Source: an uncultured Ruminococcus sp. (GTDB lineage Bacteria; Bacillota; Clostridia; Oscillospirales; Ruminococcaceae). Taken from it: 14,506 nt of DNA. Position numbers and translations under genes: made by a program. Location: positions 1 through 14,506 of the forward strand of contig CALCRR010000420.1 of assembly GCA_937894495.1 (NCBI GenBank), read 5' to 3'. The notes below the pieces were generated by a model. The model did no database searches. It was given only the letters and a program-made list of their open reading frames with translations, and was not told where the DNA came from. Shown here piece after piece: positions 1 to 7,133 of this stretch. Each line of letters opens with the position of its first letter. Position 1 is the stretch's first letter.

Positions 1-1
1 C

Positions 2-2125
2 GTCAACAACATTGAAAACCTGTACAGCATCGACGCCATAGAGGAAGAAATGCAGGTCGCAATCCAATATTATCGCTCGCACGGCGGAGAAGGCTTTGTT
101 GTCAATGAGACCTTTGAGCTTGTGGACAAAGTGGCGGATTGCAAGTCTCTCTTTGACGAGTTAGAGGGTACGCTTTCCGCAAGCTGGGACATCATGTTCG
201 AGCAGGCAAAGAAATACTATGATGAAAACGGAAATCTCGATGTGCCAAAGCGGTATTTTACTCCCGAAGGTTACTCCCTCGGACTGTGGATACTGACACA
301 GCGAAGAGTATATAACGGTGCTGTCAATGGAAATCTCACACAGGTGCAGATCGACAGGTTGAATACTCTCGGTATGCGCTGGGAGTCAGTCAGAGATGTC
401 ATGTGGGAGAGATTCTATTCGTCAGCCGAAGCCTATTTCAAAAAGCATGGAGATCTCTTGCCTCCTGCTAAATATGTTGACGGCAATAATGTTGAACTTG
501 GCAGCTGGATAGCACGTTTGCGAGTCTATTACAGCAGCGGTATTCAGCAGAAATATCTCAATTCCGAGCGAATCAAAGCGCTTGAAAAGATAGGGATGGT
601 GTGGAGCGTTCTGGATTACATTTGGGAGGAGAACTATGCGGCTGCAGTGCGCTATCATCGTGAATATGGTGATCTGAATGTTCCGCACAACTATGTTTCT
701 GATGACGGCATAAAGCTTGGACAATGGATACAAGGATTGCGCAGTAACAGAAATGGTACAGCAAAGACAGTAAAACCGCTTTCTGATGACCAGATTGCAC
801 GTCTTGATGCTATCGGTATGGTGTGGGAGACTAAGTATGAAAAGCAATGGAATGATGCTTTTCAGGCTCTCTGCGAATATCAGGCTAAGAACGGCACACT
901 TGATGTACCTGTCTCATACAAAACAGGATCCGGCATACAGCTTGGCAGATGGATACGCCGCCAGCGTGACTTTTACGAGCAAGGCAGATTATCCGATGAG
1001 CGCATAGATAGACTTAGAGGTATTGGTTTTGTACTGGAAAAGAATGACCCGTGGGAAGAAAAGTATCAGCTTGCAAAAGAATATTATGAGGTGCACGGTG
1101 ATCTGAATGTTCCGGGGCAATACGTTGTAAACGGTGTATGGCTGCACAAATGGCTCAATGAACAGAAATTGATAGCAGAGGGCAAGCGCAAGAAAAAACT
1201 TACCCCTGAACAGCTTGCAAAACTTGAAGCTATCGGTTTCCGCTATGGCACGACATACTATGAAGAACAATGGTATGAGCGCTATGATATTGCAAGAGCA
1301 TATTATGAGAAACACGATGACTTGAAAGTTCCTTATGATCATTGCGAGGGAGATTTCAAGCTCGGTATCTGGATTGCAAAACAAAAAAGCCAGTATCGTG
1401 ACAAGACTATTACTGATGAACATTACAAACTGTTGTCTGCAATCGGTATGGATTGGGAGAGCACTTTGGAAAGTCGTGTCCAAAACTCCTATGAACAGGG
1501 CTTTCAACACCTTGAAGCGTTTATTGATGAGCACGGTGTTGATGCAGTAACAGTTATGATCGTTTGTGATGACGGATATAGGCTTGGAAGCTGGCTCGCT
1601 AACTGCAAAAGCAAATACAGAAAAGGCAAGCTTTCCCAAAAGCATATACAGCATTTTGAACAGCTTGGAATAAGCCTTGAAAAAGAAGATATCTGGTCAG
1701 AAAGAGCCGATGAAATCGAAGAATATTTTATAGAGCACGGCGTAAGCTGTTTGCCGGTCGGATATATCGGCAGGTCAGGCAGCAACCTTTGGATGTGGCT
1801 TGAGGATCAGAAAAAGTTTTACCGAAAGGGAACTTTATCGCCGGAACGAAAAGCAAGGCTTGATAAAATGGGTTATCCTTTTAGATCTGACGGAAAGAGA
1901 CGCGATGAAAGCAGATTTGAAAAATGGCTTAAAAGCTATACGACCATTCGGGAGTATTCGGAGGCTCACCCGGAGGAAACCATTTCTAAGGATCTTGTGT
2001 ATAAAGGTGTTAAGATCATAAGCTGGATCAGCAATCAGCAGCAGAGGTATAAGAAGGGACTGGTTGATGAGAAACGGCTGGCACTTCTTAGAGAACTTAA
2101 GGTGAATTCGTATAGGTTTGAGTAA
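2..2125 (+). CDS. Helicase-associated (HA) repeat protein, C-terminal part (5' end outside window)
   Basis: The frame is open to the left edge of the window, so the ATG at 50 is internal and the true start lies upstream. The visible 707 codons consist almost entirely of nine tandem repeats of about 65-72 residues. Each has the helicase-associated (HA) pattern: an aromatic helix (W..x..Y..A..YY), G(D/N)L.VP, a G..LG.W(I/L)..QR core, and L...R...L..(I/L)G(M/F).WE. The repeats begin near codons 61, 130, 200, 274, 342, 411, 481, 552 and 624 of the visible frame; the last three are the most diverged. In known proteins such repeats follow a superfamily 2 DEAD/DEAH or SNF2-type helicase core and are thought to bind nucleic acid. 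No Walker motif is visible here, so the helicase core is either upstream or absent. The next gene starts 66 bp downstream with its own promoter. The family call is confident; the helicase activity is inferred. Confidence 0.85.
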   Translation, partial: VNNIENLYSIDAIEEEMQVAIQYYRSHGGEGFVVNETFELVDKVADCKSLFDELEGTLSASWDIMFEQAKKYYDENGNLDVPKRYFTPEGYSLGLWILTQRRVYNGAVNGNLTQVQIDRLNTLGMRWESVRDVMWERFYSSAEAYFKKHGDLLPPAKYVDGNNVELGSWIARLRVYYSSGIQQKYLNSERIKALEKIGMVWSVLDYIWEENYAAAVRYHREYGDLNVPHNYVSDDGIKLGQWIQGLRSNRNGTAKTVKPLSDDQIARLDAIGMVWETKYEKQWNDAFQALCEYQAKNGTLDVPVSYKTGSGIQLGRWIRRQRDFYEQGRLSDERIDRLRGIGFVLEKNDPWEEKYQLAKEYYEVHGDLNVPGQYVVNGVWLHKWLNEQKLIAEGKRKKKLTPEQLAKLEAIGFRYGTTYYEEQWYERYDIARAYYEKHDDLKVPYDHCEGDFKLGIWIAKQKSQYRDKTITDEHYKLLSAIGMDWESTLESRVQNSYEQGFQHLEAFIDEHGVDAVTVMIVCDDGYRLGSWLANCKSKYRKGKLSQKHIQHFEQLGISLEKEDIWSERADEIEEYFIEHGVSCLPVGYIGRSGSNLWMWLEDQKKFYRKGTLSPERKARLDKMGYPFRSDGKRRDESRFEKWLKSYTTIREYSEAHPEETISKDLVYKGVKIISWISNQQQRYKKGLVDEKRLALLRELKVNSYRFE

Positions 2126-2128
2126 GAG

Positions 2129-2157
2129 TTGACAATGTTCCCTAAATGCGCTATAAT
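2129..2157 (+). promoter_or_regulatory. Consensus sigma-70-type promoter of the DUF6465-like gene
   Basis: TTGACA (2129-2134) and TATAAT (2152-2157) are both perfect and are separated by exactly 17 bp. Transcription should begin near 2164, giving a leader of about 27 nt. This rules out the ATG at 2146 as a start and supports the ATG at 2191. The -35 box begins four bases after the stop codon of the upstream HA gene. Confidence 0.85.
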
Positions 2158-2190
2158 ATAAATATCCTATTAAAGAAAGAGGTAATCACC

Positions 2191-2577
2191 ATGCCTGCAA
2201 AGAAGAAAACAGAAACCGCACCCGTCGCAGAGGTAAAGGCTGAAACTGCAGCACCCGTTGAGGAAGCAAAGCCCGTAGCAGAAAAGAAGCCCGATGAGAA
2301 AAAGGCAGTTCGTAAGCCTGCCGCTAAGAAGGCTGCACCTGCTAAGAATACAGCCGCAAAGAAGGCACCTGCTAAAAAGGCAGAGCCGAAGGTGACTGTA
2401 AAAGTACAGTTTAGCGGTAATGAGTACGATATTGACGAGATCACCAAGAATGTAGCCAAGGCATACAAGGGCAGCGTTAAGGGTGCCGTTAAGTCTGTGG
2501 ATATCTATGTTAAGCCCGAGGACGGAGCAGTTTATTACGTTGTTAATTCCGAGGTCAGCGATAAGATAGACCTGTAA
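2191..2577 (+). CDS. DUF6465-like small protein with a Lys/Ala/Pro-rich histone H1-like N-terminal tail
   Basis: This 128-residue protein starts at the ATG at 2191, because the promoter predicts transcription from about 2164 and a ribosome binding site (AGAAAGAGG, 2174-2182) lies 8 nt before it. Residues 1-67 are low complexity: alternating K, A, P and E, with repeated PAKK/AAKK blocks resembling histone H1 or HU tails. Residues 68-128 form a compact domain with two beta-rich ends, containing VQFSGNEYDI near its start and the acidic terminus SDKIDL. I recognise this as DUF6465-like from memory. The basic tail suggests nucleic-acid binding, but no activity is known and the role is inferred. 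The gene stands alone under a strong promoter, which suggests abundant expression. No clear terminator follows; the transposon end begins 31 bp after the stop and may have displaced it. Confidence 0.8.
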   Translation: MPAKKKTETAPVAEVKAETAAPVEEAKPVAEKKPDEKKAVRKPAAKKAAPAKNTAAKKAPAKKAEPKVTVKVQFSGNEYDIDEITKNVAKAYKGSVKGAVKSVDIYVKPEDGAVYYVVNSEVSDKIDL

Positions 2578-2607
2578 GACAGTGTGAAATATAAGTCGAA
2601 CAATTAC

Positions 2608-2701
2608 TGTCACCGCTCCCCTAAATTGTCCTCCAAAAGTGACCGTATCTTGTCAAGGGCAGATACTCTAATTTGTCAAGCCCAGGCACCGTATTCTGTC
2701 A
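2608..2701 (+). repeat. Left end of the Tn552/Tn7-like transposon: terminal inverted repeat plus TGTCA sites
   Basis: The 48-bp terminal repeat occupies 2608-2655. Its inner edge carries TTGTCA at 2650-2655, and further TGTCA cores lie at 2674 and 2697, spaced 23 bp apart. Each core is followed by related sequence, as in transposase binding-site arrays of Tn7-like elements. Read inward to outward the sites can be called A, B, C and then the tip; the right end carries recognisable copies of all of them. Confidence 0.8.
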
Positions 2702-2721
2702 AGGTGAAAGCGGCATAAAAC

Positions 2722-2753
2722 AGACTGACACCCCCTCGCGGAGATGTCAGTCT
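2722..2753 (-). terminator. Probable Rho-independent terminator at the end of the transposon operon
   Basis: On the minus strand a 9-bp perfect stem (AGACTGACA with TGTCAGTCT) closes a 14-nt GC-rich loop and is followed by GTTTTATG. It lies about 100 bp after the stop of the orphan gene fragment and just inside the left end. This is where a terminator stopping minus-strand transcription before it leaves the element would be expected. The T-run is short, so confidence is moderate. Confidence 0.55.
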
Positions 2754-2763
2754 CATATATAGA

Positions 2764-2837
2764 GAGCAAATGCTCCCGGCAAAATCCTGCGAGGCGCTCG
2801 GGTCGCTCCCCAGCGTAGCCCTATCCTCCGTCGCAGG
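2764..2837. other. Inverted-repeat-rich noncoding stretch
   Basis: GAGCA-AA-TGCTC (2764-2775) forms a short palindrome, and CCTGCGA (2786-2792) pairs with TCGCAGG (2831-2837) around a GC-rich interior. The stretch lies between the orphan fragment and the presumed terminator. I see no gene in 2702-2851. The structure could be part of a 3' untranslated region; no known RNA family was recognised. Confidence 0.3.
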
Positions 2838-2851
2838 CAAAAGCCCTTCGA

Positions 2852-3011
2852 TTAAAATGGGTAAGGATCGTTCGGACAGGACGAACAGATATAGCCGTCA
2901 CTGTAATGCAATTCGTATCTGTCAAGAATATCAAGGATCTCCAAAGTAAGGTCGTGGCGGCTTATCTTTTTGGGATCATCGTCCTCGGTAATGTGTTTGT
3001 CAACCCCGAAG
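2852..3011 (-). pseudogene. Orphan C-terminal fragment of a transposon gene cut by the first IS21 insertion
   Basis: The open frame runs from the edge of the IS21 element (3011) to a TAA at 2852-2854, about 53 codons. It has no start codon of its own; the nearest in-frame ATG lies inside the IS21 end. The peptide is acidic then amphipathic (DDDPKKISRHDLTLEILDIL) and ends with two closely spaced cysteines (CSSC) and PYPF. The reading direction matches the transposon operon, so it was probably the last gene, downstream of the 39-aa gene. I do not recognise the family. The upstream portion is not present on the other side of the IS21 element, where a complete small gene ends instead. Confidence 0.45.
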
Positions 3012-3041
3012 TGCATAGAAAGGCCTCGAAAAAGTGCATAA
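3012..3041 (+). repeat. IS21-1 left terminal inverted repeat
   Basis: It begins TGCATAGAAAGGCCTCG and ends GTGCATAA. It pairs with 11121-11149 with a few mismatches and one base gap. Confidence 0.8.
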
Positions 3042-3115
3042 CCTTTCAGCACCGATTTTGTTGTTCAGGAGCTTGAGTTGTGCATAGCGTGGTCGCTCCT
3101 GTGAAAACCGAGCTA

Positions 3116-3205
3116 TGCATTTTTGAAGGCCTTTTTGGAGACCTCGTTGTGTATTTTTGGAGGCCTTTTCAGAGACCCTGTTGTGCATTTCTGGAGGCCT
3201 TTTGA
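3116..3205 (-). repeat. Three copies of a 34-bp tandem repeat inside the IS21-1 3' end
   Basis: Units begin at 3116, 3150 and 3184. Each contains TGYATTTYTGRAGGCCTTTT followed by a less conserved GAGACC stretch; the last copy is partial. IS21 elements carry several repeated transposase-binding sites at their ends. Here the AAGGCCT core relates these copies to the terminal repeat, but they are oriented opposite to the nearby tip. A further inverted pair, TGCATAGC (3081-3088) and GCTATGCA (3112-3119), adjoins them. Confidence 0.7.
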
Positions 3206-3220
3206 ATGTTGAACGCTTGT

Positions 3221-3273
3221 GCGCAGGTTCCCGCCGCAGTGGAGCGGAGCGAAACGAAGGCGGGAACCTGCGC
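3221..3273 (-). terminator. Perfect 15-bp hairpin directly after istB of IS21-1
   Basis: GCGCAGGTTCCCGCC (3221-3235) is perfectly complementary to 3259-3273 around a 23-nt loop. The stem begins 6 nt after the istB stop codon. There is no T-run on the minus strand, so it is not a canonical Rho-independent terminator. It may stabilise the 3' end of the mRNA or act as a weak or Rho-assisted terminator. It could also be a DNA structure at the element end. Confidence 0.5.
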
Positions 3274-3279
3274 GGCGGC

Positions 3280-4017
3280 TCACGGCTCGTGGGGTGTTGT
3301 CTGACGTTTCATCGACTGCTGAAGGCGGTAGCTGTCTCCGCTGAATATTACTATGTGGGAATGATGCACCAGCCTGTCTATCAGAGCGGCGGTCAGGCGG
3401 TTATCGCCAAGCACCGTATTCCAATTTGAAAATTCAAGATTGGTCGTGATGATGAGGCTCTTGCGTTCATAGCAGTCCGAGATCACCTGAAACAGCAGCT
3501 CTGCCGATTCTTTGTGCAATGGTATGAACCCAAGCTCGTCAAGCACGATAAGCTCAACCTTCTTCAAGCCGTTCATAAAGGCGCTCAGAGTACCCTTGTT
3601 GTTGCGTTCAAGCAGGAGGTTGGCAAGGGAGGCAGCCGTAAAAAAGCGCACCTTACGGCCCTCCTGACACGCTTTCAGGGCTATTGCAGTTGCAAGGTGG
3701 GTCTTGCCTGTGCCGACCGCGCCCATAAATATGAGGTTCTCTTTGGCATCTATGAATTCCAGATCTACCATATACTCACGGGTAAGTCCGGCAGGAAGCT
3801 CGATCCCGCTTCTCCAAGAATAATCGTCGAGTGTCTTGATGACATGAAAGCCGGCGGTCTTTATCATACGGTTTATACGGTTGACCTCGCGCTCGTGAAG
3901 TTCAATATCCAGCAAGTCGGAAACGTACTGCTCGTTGTCCCGGTATTCAACGGTACGCCAGTCTCTTGCAAGACCACCAAGCTTTAAGGTGCGCATATTC
4001 TGCTCAATATCAGGCAT
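3280..4017 (-). CDS. istB: IS21-family helper ATPase IstB (element 1)
   Basis: This 245-residue AAA+ ATPase is the helper and target-selection protein of IS21 transposition, loading on target DNA and recruiting the IstA transposase. Walker A GAVGTGKT lies near residues 99-106 and Walker B VELIVLDELG near 154-163. The length is typical of the family. The start is taken at the ATG at 4017, preceded by GGGAGG with an 8-nt spacer; a GTG at 4026 lies in frame but sits on the ribosome binding site. It overlaps the istA stop by 8 nt, so the two are translationally coupled. The gene looks intact. Its transcription depends on istA, whose own promoter has been moved 5.5 kb away. Confidence 0.93.
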   Translation of the reverse strand: MPDIEQNMRTLKLGGLARDWRTVEYRDNEQYVSDLLDIELHEREVNRINRMIKTAGFHVIKTLDDYSWRSGIELPAGLTREYMVDLEFIDAKENLIFMGAVGTGKTHLATAIALKACQEGRKVRFFTAASLANLLLERNNKGTLSAFMNGLKKVELIVLDELGFIPLHKESAELLFQVISDCYERKSLIITTNLEFSNWNTVLGDNRLTAALIDRLVHHSHIVIFSGDSYRLQQSMKRQTTPHEP

Positions 4018-5500
4018 TTGCGTCACCTCCCGTCAGACTGTCATAAGCGGAAAGGTCGGGGTCATAATCCAGCGTGGGAACGTTGGAGCAGAGCTTCAGC
4101 GGTTCGGGACTGTATCCCTGTTTAAGTATTGAGTAGTAGCACTGTCGCACACTCTCGGCATCGCTTCTGCCGCTGCGCTGTGCAATTTCGAGTACCTCTG
4201 TGCAATGATCGGCATTGCCGTCATTGACAATATCCTCAAGGAGATGTAATGCACTTCTGCGCTCCGCCCCCGAGGTCTGCGAGAGATAGGTCTGCCACGA
4301 CATCGGCATGAATGTGAAAAATTTGGTGTGTTCAACAGCCCCGGGTTTCTTGCAGAGCGTTCTGATGTACTGAGTCCAGTCCATAAAGGTACGACTCTTT
4401 TCATAGCATCTGCTGTATACGGCAAGGAGCGAATGGTCAAAGTAGAACTCTATCTTATCGAAGAAGATCTTAGCCATCACAGTCTTACCGTTATACTCGG
4501 GAGACAGCCCGTATTTGTTGGTGTCGAGTGTTGCAAAGCCTGTCTTGGTAACTTTGATAGCCTCGTATCTGAACACGTTGTAAGGCATTTCCGGCATAGT
4601 CAGCAGCTTGGGCTTTTCCTCCTCCCACAAAGTGCGGATAAGGTCGCCCTTCTCATAATGCGGCCTGTCTGCGTCCTTTTCACACCAAGTCCATAGGTAA
4701 TTATTGAACTCATCAAAATCGGCTATGGTGGGAACGGGTACAAGAGCGTTGCGCCTTATGTAGCCCACCTTGTTCTCTACATTTCCCTTTTCATTGCCGG
4801 AGGCAGGATTGCAGAAGTCAGCCTGAAAGCGGTAGTGCAGCTTGAACCTTGCAAAGCCGTCGGTGAGCTTGCGCTCCGTGCCTTCAAGCACCTGAGCGAC
4901 CGCTGTGGACATATTATCGAAGCGGATACGAACAGGCACACCGCCGATATACTCAAAGATACGGCGCATACCCACTAAAAGGCACTCCTGATTCTGTGAC
5001 GGAAACACCTGCGAGAAACCCTTATTGGAGTAAGGGAAGGTCATTGCAAGCTCATAAGCCTTATGCTCCGAACCTTCCGGATCGTAGTAGATGAACTCTC
5101 CGAAGTCAACCTGGGCGTATGCCATAGGGTGGTCTATCGGCAGGTATCCGGTGCCGCCCGTTTTCATGAGGGTGCGCTTCTTGCGGACATAGCGCTTGAC
5201 GCTGTTGTATCCGCCTGTAAAGCCCTCTTCCTCGCGCAGGCGGTCATAGATGCGCTTGGCGGTGTGACGCTGCTTTCTCGGCACACGCTTGTCATTTTCA
5301 AGCCATTCATTGATACGGGGGATATACTTTCCGAGTACAGGATAGTTCTCGGGGTCAACGTTGGGGAGCTTCTCGTCGTTCCAATCGGACTGCTCGGCGT
5401 ACTTGCACACGGTGCGGTAGTTGAGGTTGGTTCTGCGCTTTATTTCATTCTTGCTCAGTCCCTCCTCGTACATTTCTTTGATAAACATCTTTTTTGCCAT
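4010..5500 (-). CDS. istA: IS21-family DDE transposase IstA (element 1)
   Basis: This 496-residue transposase has an N-terminal helix-turn-helix (about residues 11-37) and an rve-type catalytic core. The apparent acidic triad is D132 (AYAQVDFGEF), D195 (VRIRFDNMST) and E242 (GNEKGNVENK), giving DD46E as usual for IS21. A C-terminal beta-barrel-like region follows. The start at 5500 is supported by a purine-rich AAAGGTGATC a few bases upstream and by the family-like beginning MAKKMFIKEMYEEGLS. The open frame runs on upstream to 5617, but that part is IS66 DNA. The gene is intact but probably poorly expressed: IS66 has inserted 32 bp upstream of the coding start, cutting it from its promoter at 11071-11099, and an IS66 terminator faces it. 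Confidence 0.93.
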   Translation of the reverse strand: MAKKMFIKEMYEEGLSKNEIKRRTNLNYRTVCKYAEQSDWNDEKLPNVDPENYPVLGKYIPRINEWLENDKRVPRKQRHTAKRIYDRLREEEGFTGGYNSVKRYVRKKRTLMKTGGTGYLPIDHPMAYAQVDFGEFIYYDPEGSEHKAYELAMTFPYSNKGFSQVFPSQNQECLLVGMRRIFEYIGGVPVRIRFDNMSTAVAQVLEGTERKLTDGFARFKLHYRFQADFCNPASGNEKGNVENKVGYIRRNALVPVPTIADFDEFNNYLWTWCEKDADRPHYEKGDLIRTLWEEEKPKLLTMPEMPYNVFRYEAIKVTKTGFATLDTNKYGLSPEYNGKTVMAKIFFDKIEFYFDHSLLAVYSRCYEKSRTFMDWTQYIRTLCKKPGAVEHTKFFTFMPMSWQTYLSQTSGAERRSALHLLEDIVNDGNADHCTEVLEIAQRSGRSDAESVRQCYYSILKQGYSPEPLKLCSNVPTLDYDPDLSAYDSLTGGDANA

Positions 5501-5531
5501 ACTGATCACCTTTCTGCTACCTCCTTTTAGC

Positions 5532-5539
5532 CAAGGGAC
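5532..5539. repeat. 8-bp target site duplication of the IS66 element (left copy)
   Basis: CAAGGGAC at 5532-5539 is repeated exactly at 11044-11051, directly outside the two IS66 tips that begin GTAACCGCCAA. Eight bases is the standard IS66 duplication length. Confidence 0.93.
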
Positions 5540-5575
5540 GTAACCGCCAACCAATCCCACCCCAAAAATCCACAT

Positions 5576-5605
5576 CAAAAAGAGCCGTGCTGACAACACG
5601 GCTCT
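5576..5605 (-). terminator. Rho-independent terminator after IS66 tnpC
   Basis: On the minus strand a 9-bp perfect stem (AGAGCCGTG with CACGGCTCT, 7-nt loop; + strand 5581-5589 and 5597-5605) is followed by TTTTGATG. It lies 45 bp after the tnpC stop and before the IS66 tip. It should stop IS66 transcription before it reaches istA of IS21-1. Confidence 0.85.
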
Positions 5606-5650
5606 TCTGTATATCATATGCTGGAAACAACTATACCTGACTGCACCTTA

Positions 5651-6824
5651 CTACACCTTTGCTTTGCATAGACTCATTTCCGGTATTGTAACCGACTCTA
5701 CCTGACTATACTTTTTCTTGCAGAAATCAGGCAGGCTGTCGCTCCACGGCATGAGTGCTTCAAGCTGTTCCTTAGTCGGATTATGACCATACTTCGGCAG
5801 CTCTGTCAGCAGATGCAGCAGATACCCGTACACATCAAGACCGTTTCGCTTAGCTGTTTCGATAATCGTCATGACCGCTGCGCTTGCATGTGCACCCTTC
5901 TCGGTACAGCTAAAAAGAAAATTCTTTCTTGCAATAACATATGGCTTGACTGTTCTCTCCGCCAAATTGTTGCTCATATCAACAAGTGGATTATTTAGGA
6001 AAACAGTCAGTGCTGCTTTCTGATTTCGGGCATAATTAACCGCCTCGGCTAAGTGTGAACCATTGCCGGGGTGAAGGCTGTCTAAGAATTTGTAGAACTC
6101 ATCTACAAGAGGTGCAATCTTTTCACGACGCATCTCAAGCAGCTGTTCGTCCGTATAGTTTTCCTTTCTCGCCTCCCGTTCGTATCTGAACATTTTGTCT
6201 ATCATACTCACAGCGATCGCCGCTTTGCTCTTTTTGTGCTTTTCGGGTATGCAGTCGATCAGCTTCCTGCGAGCATGCGACCAGCAGCCGACTCTCATGT
6301 AGCTGCCGCTGCCGTAGGACTGAAAACCGTCAGTCTGCAATATGCCTGTATAGCCATAGTAAAGCTCCTCGGCAACGTCCTTTGTGCGGCTGTCACGGTA
6401 CTCGTATATCGCAATTTTTTTCTTTGCGGCTCTGCCTGTCGAGCATATCCACATCTGCCCCAGCTTGTCAATTTTTTTGCCTTTATCGGTTTTCAGAGTT
6501 CTTGACGTCGTTTCGTCAGCATTGAGAACAGGCTCTTTATACGAATATTTCCAGAGCATTTGGGTGACAGGCTCAAACCATTTTGAGCTCTCGATGACCC
6601 AGTTTGCCATTGAAGTGCGGCTGAGATATATGCCCTGAGCCGCCCAGTATTTTTCCTGACGGTCAAGCGGTGTGCCAAGCTGATATTTTCTCTGCATAAT
6701 ATCAGCAACAAGTGTCTGATCGGGCAGACCCTTCGGTATGACCTGTGCGGGAGTAGGGTTTTCGGATTTGACGATATGGGGATCCTCGCCCTTTTTATCG
6801 CAGCATTCACACTTGTATACCGTT
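5651..6824 (-). pseudogene. tnpC: IS66 transposase TnpC, C-terminal part (split by IS21-2)
   Basis: This holds residues 158 onward of the TnpC transposase. It starts with a cysteine cluster (YKCECC) and carries the apparent catalytic acids: D261 in LNADET, D323 in LQTDGFQSY and E447 in NNLAERTVKP, numbered in the rejoined protein. The IS66 C-terminal signature follows (ARKNFLFS, GAHASAAVMTIIETAK, then GLDVYGYLLHLLTELP). The frame runs upstream through the IS21-2 tip to 6940, but those codons are foreign. Joining 10071-9599 to 6824-5651 gives an unbroken 548-codon frame with Y-R-T-V-Y across the junction, so the gene was intact before the insertion. Confidence 0.9.
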
Positions 6825-6829
6825 CTGTA
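6825..6829. repeat. 5-bp target site duplication of IS21-2 (left copy)
   Basis: CTGTA at 6825-6829 recurs at 9599-9603, immediately outside the TGTATACGCCG tips. Five bases fits the IS21 family. Removing one copy plus the element restores the tnpC frame. Confidence 0.9.
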
Positions 6830-6896
6830 TGTATACGCCGTCGCGCCAGAGCCATCTGCACGGACTCCGAGAGCCACTTTCACGGAGTAGAGAACC
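6830..6896 (+). repeat. IS21-2 left end with 21-22-bp AGAGCC repeats
   Basis: After the 18-bp tip, AGAGCC motifs stand at 6848 and 6870, with a variant AGAACC at 6891, spaced 22 and 21 bp. They match the repeats of the right end in inverted orientation, as expected for multiple IstA binding sites. Confidence 0.85.
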
Positions 6897-6900
6897 ACAA

Positions 6901-6940
6901 TAAAAATGAGCCCGCCTGACTTATCACCAAGCAGGCTCAC
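6901..6940 (-). terminator. Rho-independent terminator of the IS21-2 operon
   Basis: On the minus strand an 11-bp stem (GAGCCTGCTTG with CAGGCGGGCTC, two G-T pairs) closes a 9-nt loop and is followed by ATTTTTATT. The stem covers 6908-6918 and 6928-6938. It lies 15 bp after the stop of the 59-aa gene. Confidence 0.88.
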
Positions 6941-6953
6941 CTATCAATGTTTA

Positions 6954-7133
6954 TTAATACTTGCTGATGATCTTCTTCATCTGCTCATAGATATCTTGCT
7001 CCGACCACTCATGCTGTCCATCAGGTTCTTCGGAGAATAATGCGAGTATTTCAGCTTTAGCGGCTTCGGAGTCTTTGCAGTGCAAGAATAGCGACCACCA
7101 CTTGTTGTCCAGCTCGTCTCTAGTGATCGTCAC
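6954..7133 (-). CDS. 59-aa acidic accessory protein of IS21-2, translationally coupled to istB
   Basis: A GTG at 7131-7133 overlaps the istB stop as GTGA, the classic coupling arrangement, and the frame runs 59 codons to TAA at 6954-6956. The product is acidic and probably helical, with tryptophan-rich N and middle parts (DNKWWSLFLHC and HEWSEQDIYEQMKKI). No family is recognised and there is no signal peptide or membrane segment. It lies inside the element, before the terminator, so it is part of the istA-istB operon. Standard IS21 elements carry only istA and istB. The role is unknown; a helper or modulator of IstB is a guess from position only. Confidence 0.65.
   Translation of the reverse strand: MTITRDELDNKWWSLFLHCKDSEAAKAEILALFSEEPDGQHEWSEQDIYEQMKKIISKY

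Noticed and set aside
50..52. ATG at 50 as the start of the HA-repeat protein
   Set aside because: The frame is open upstream to the window edge, and no ribosome binding site precedes this ATG.
2578..2611. GACAGT/ACTGTC as the terminator of the DUF6465-like gene
   Set aside because: The pairing is only 6 bp, the loop is long and AT-rich, there is no T-run, and one arm is part of the transposon tip.
3116..3205. Three regularly spaced repeats, possible CRISPR
   Set aside because: The units are contiguous without spacers, only partly conserved, and share the core of the IS21-1 terminal repeat; no cas gene is present.
5501..5617. N-terminal extension of istA of IS21-1 to 5617
   Set aside because: These codons lie partly in the IS66 tip and terminator; a ribosome binding site and family-like start exist at 5500.
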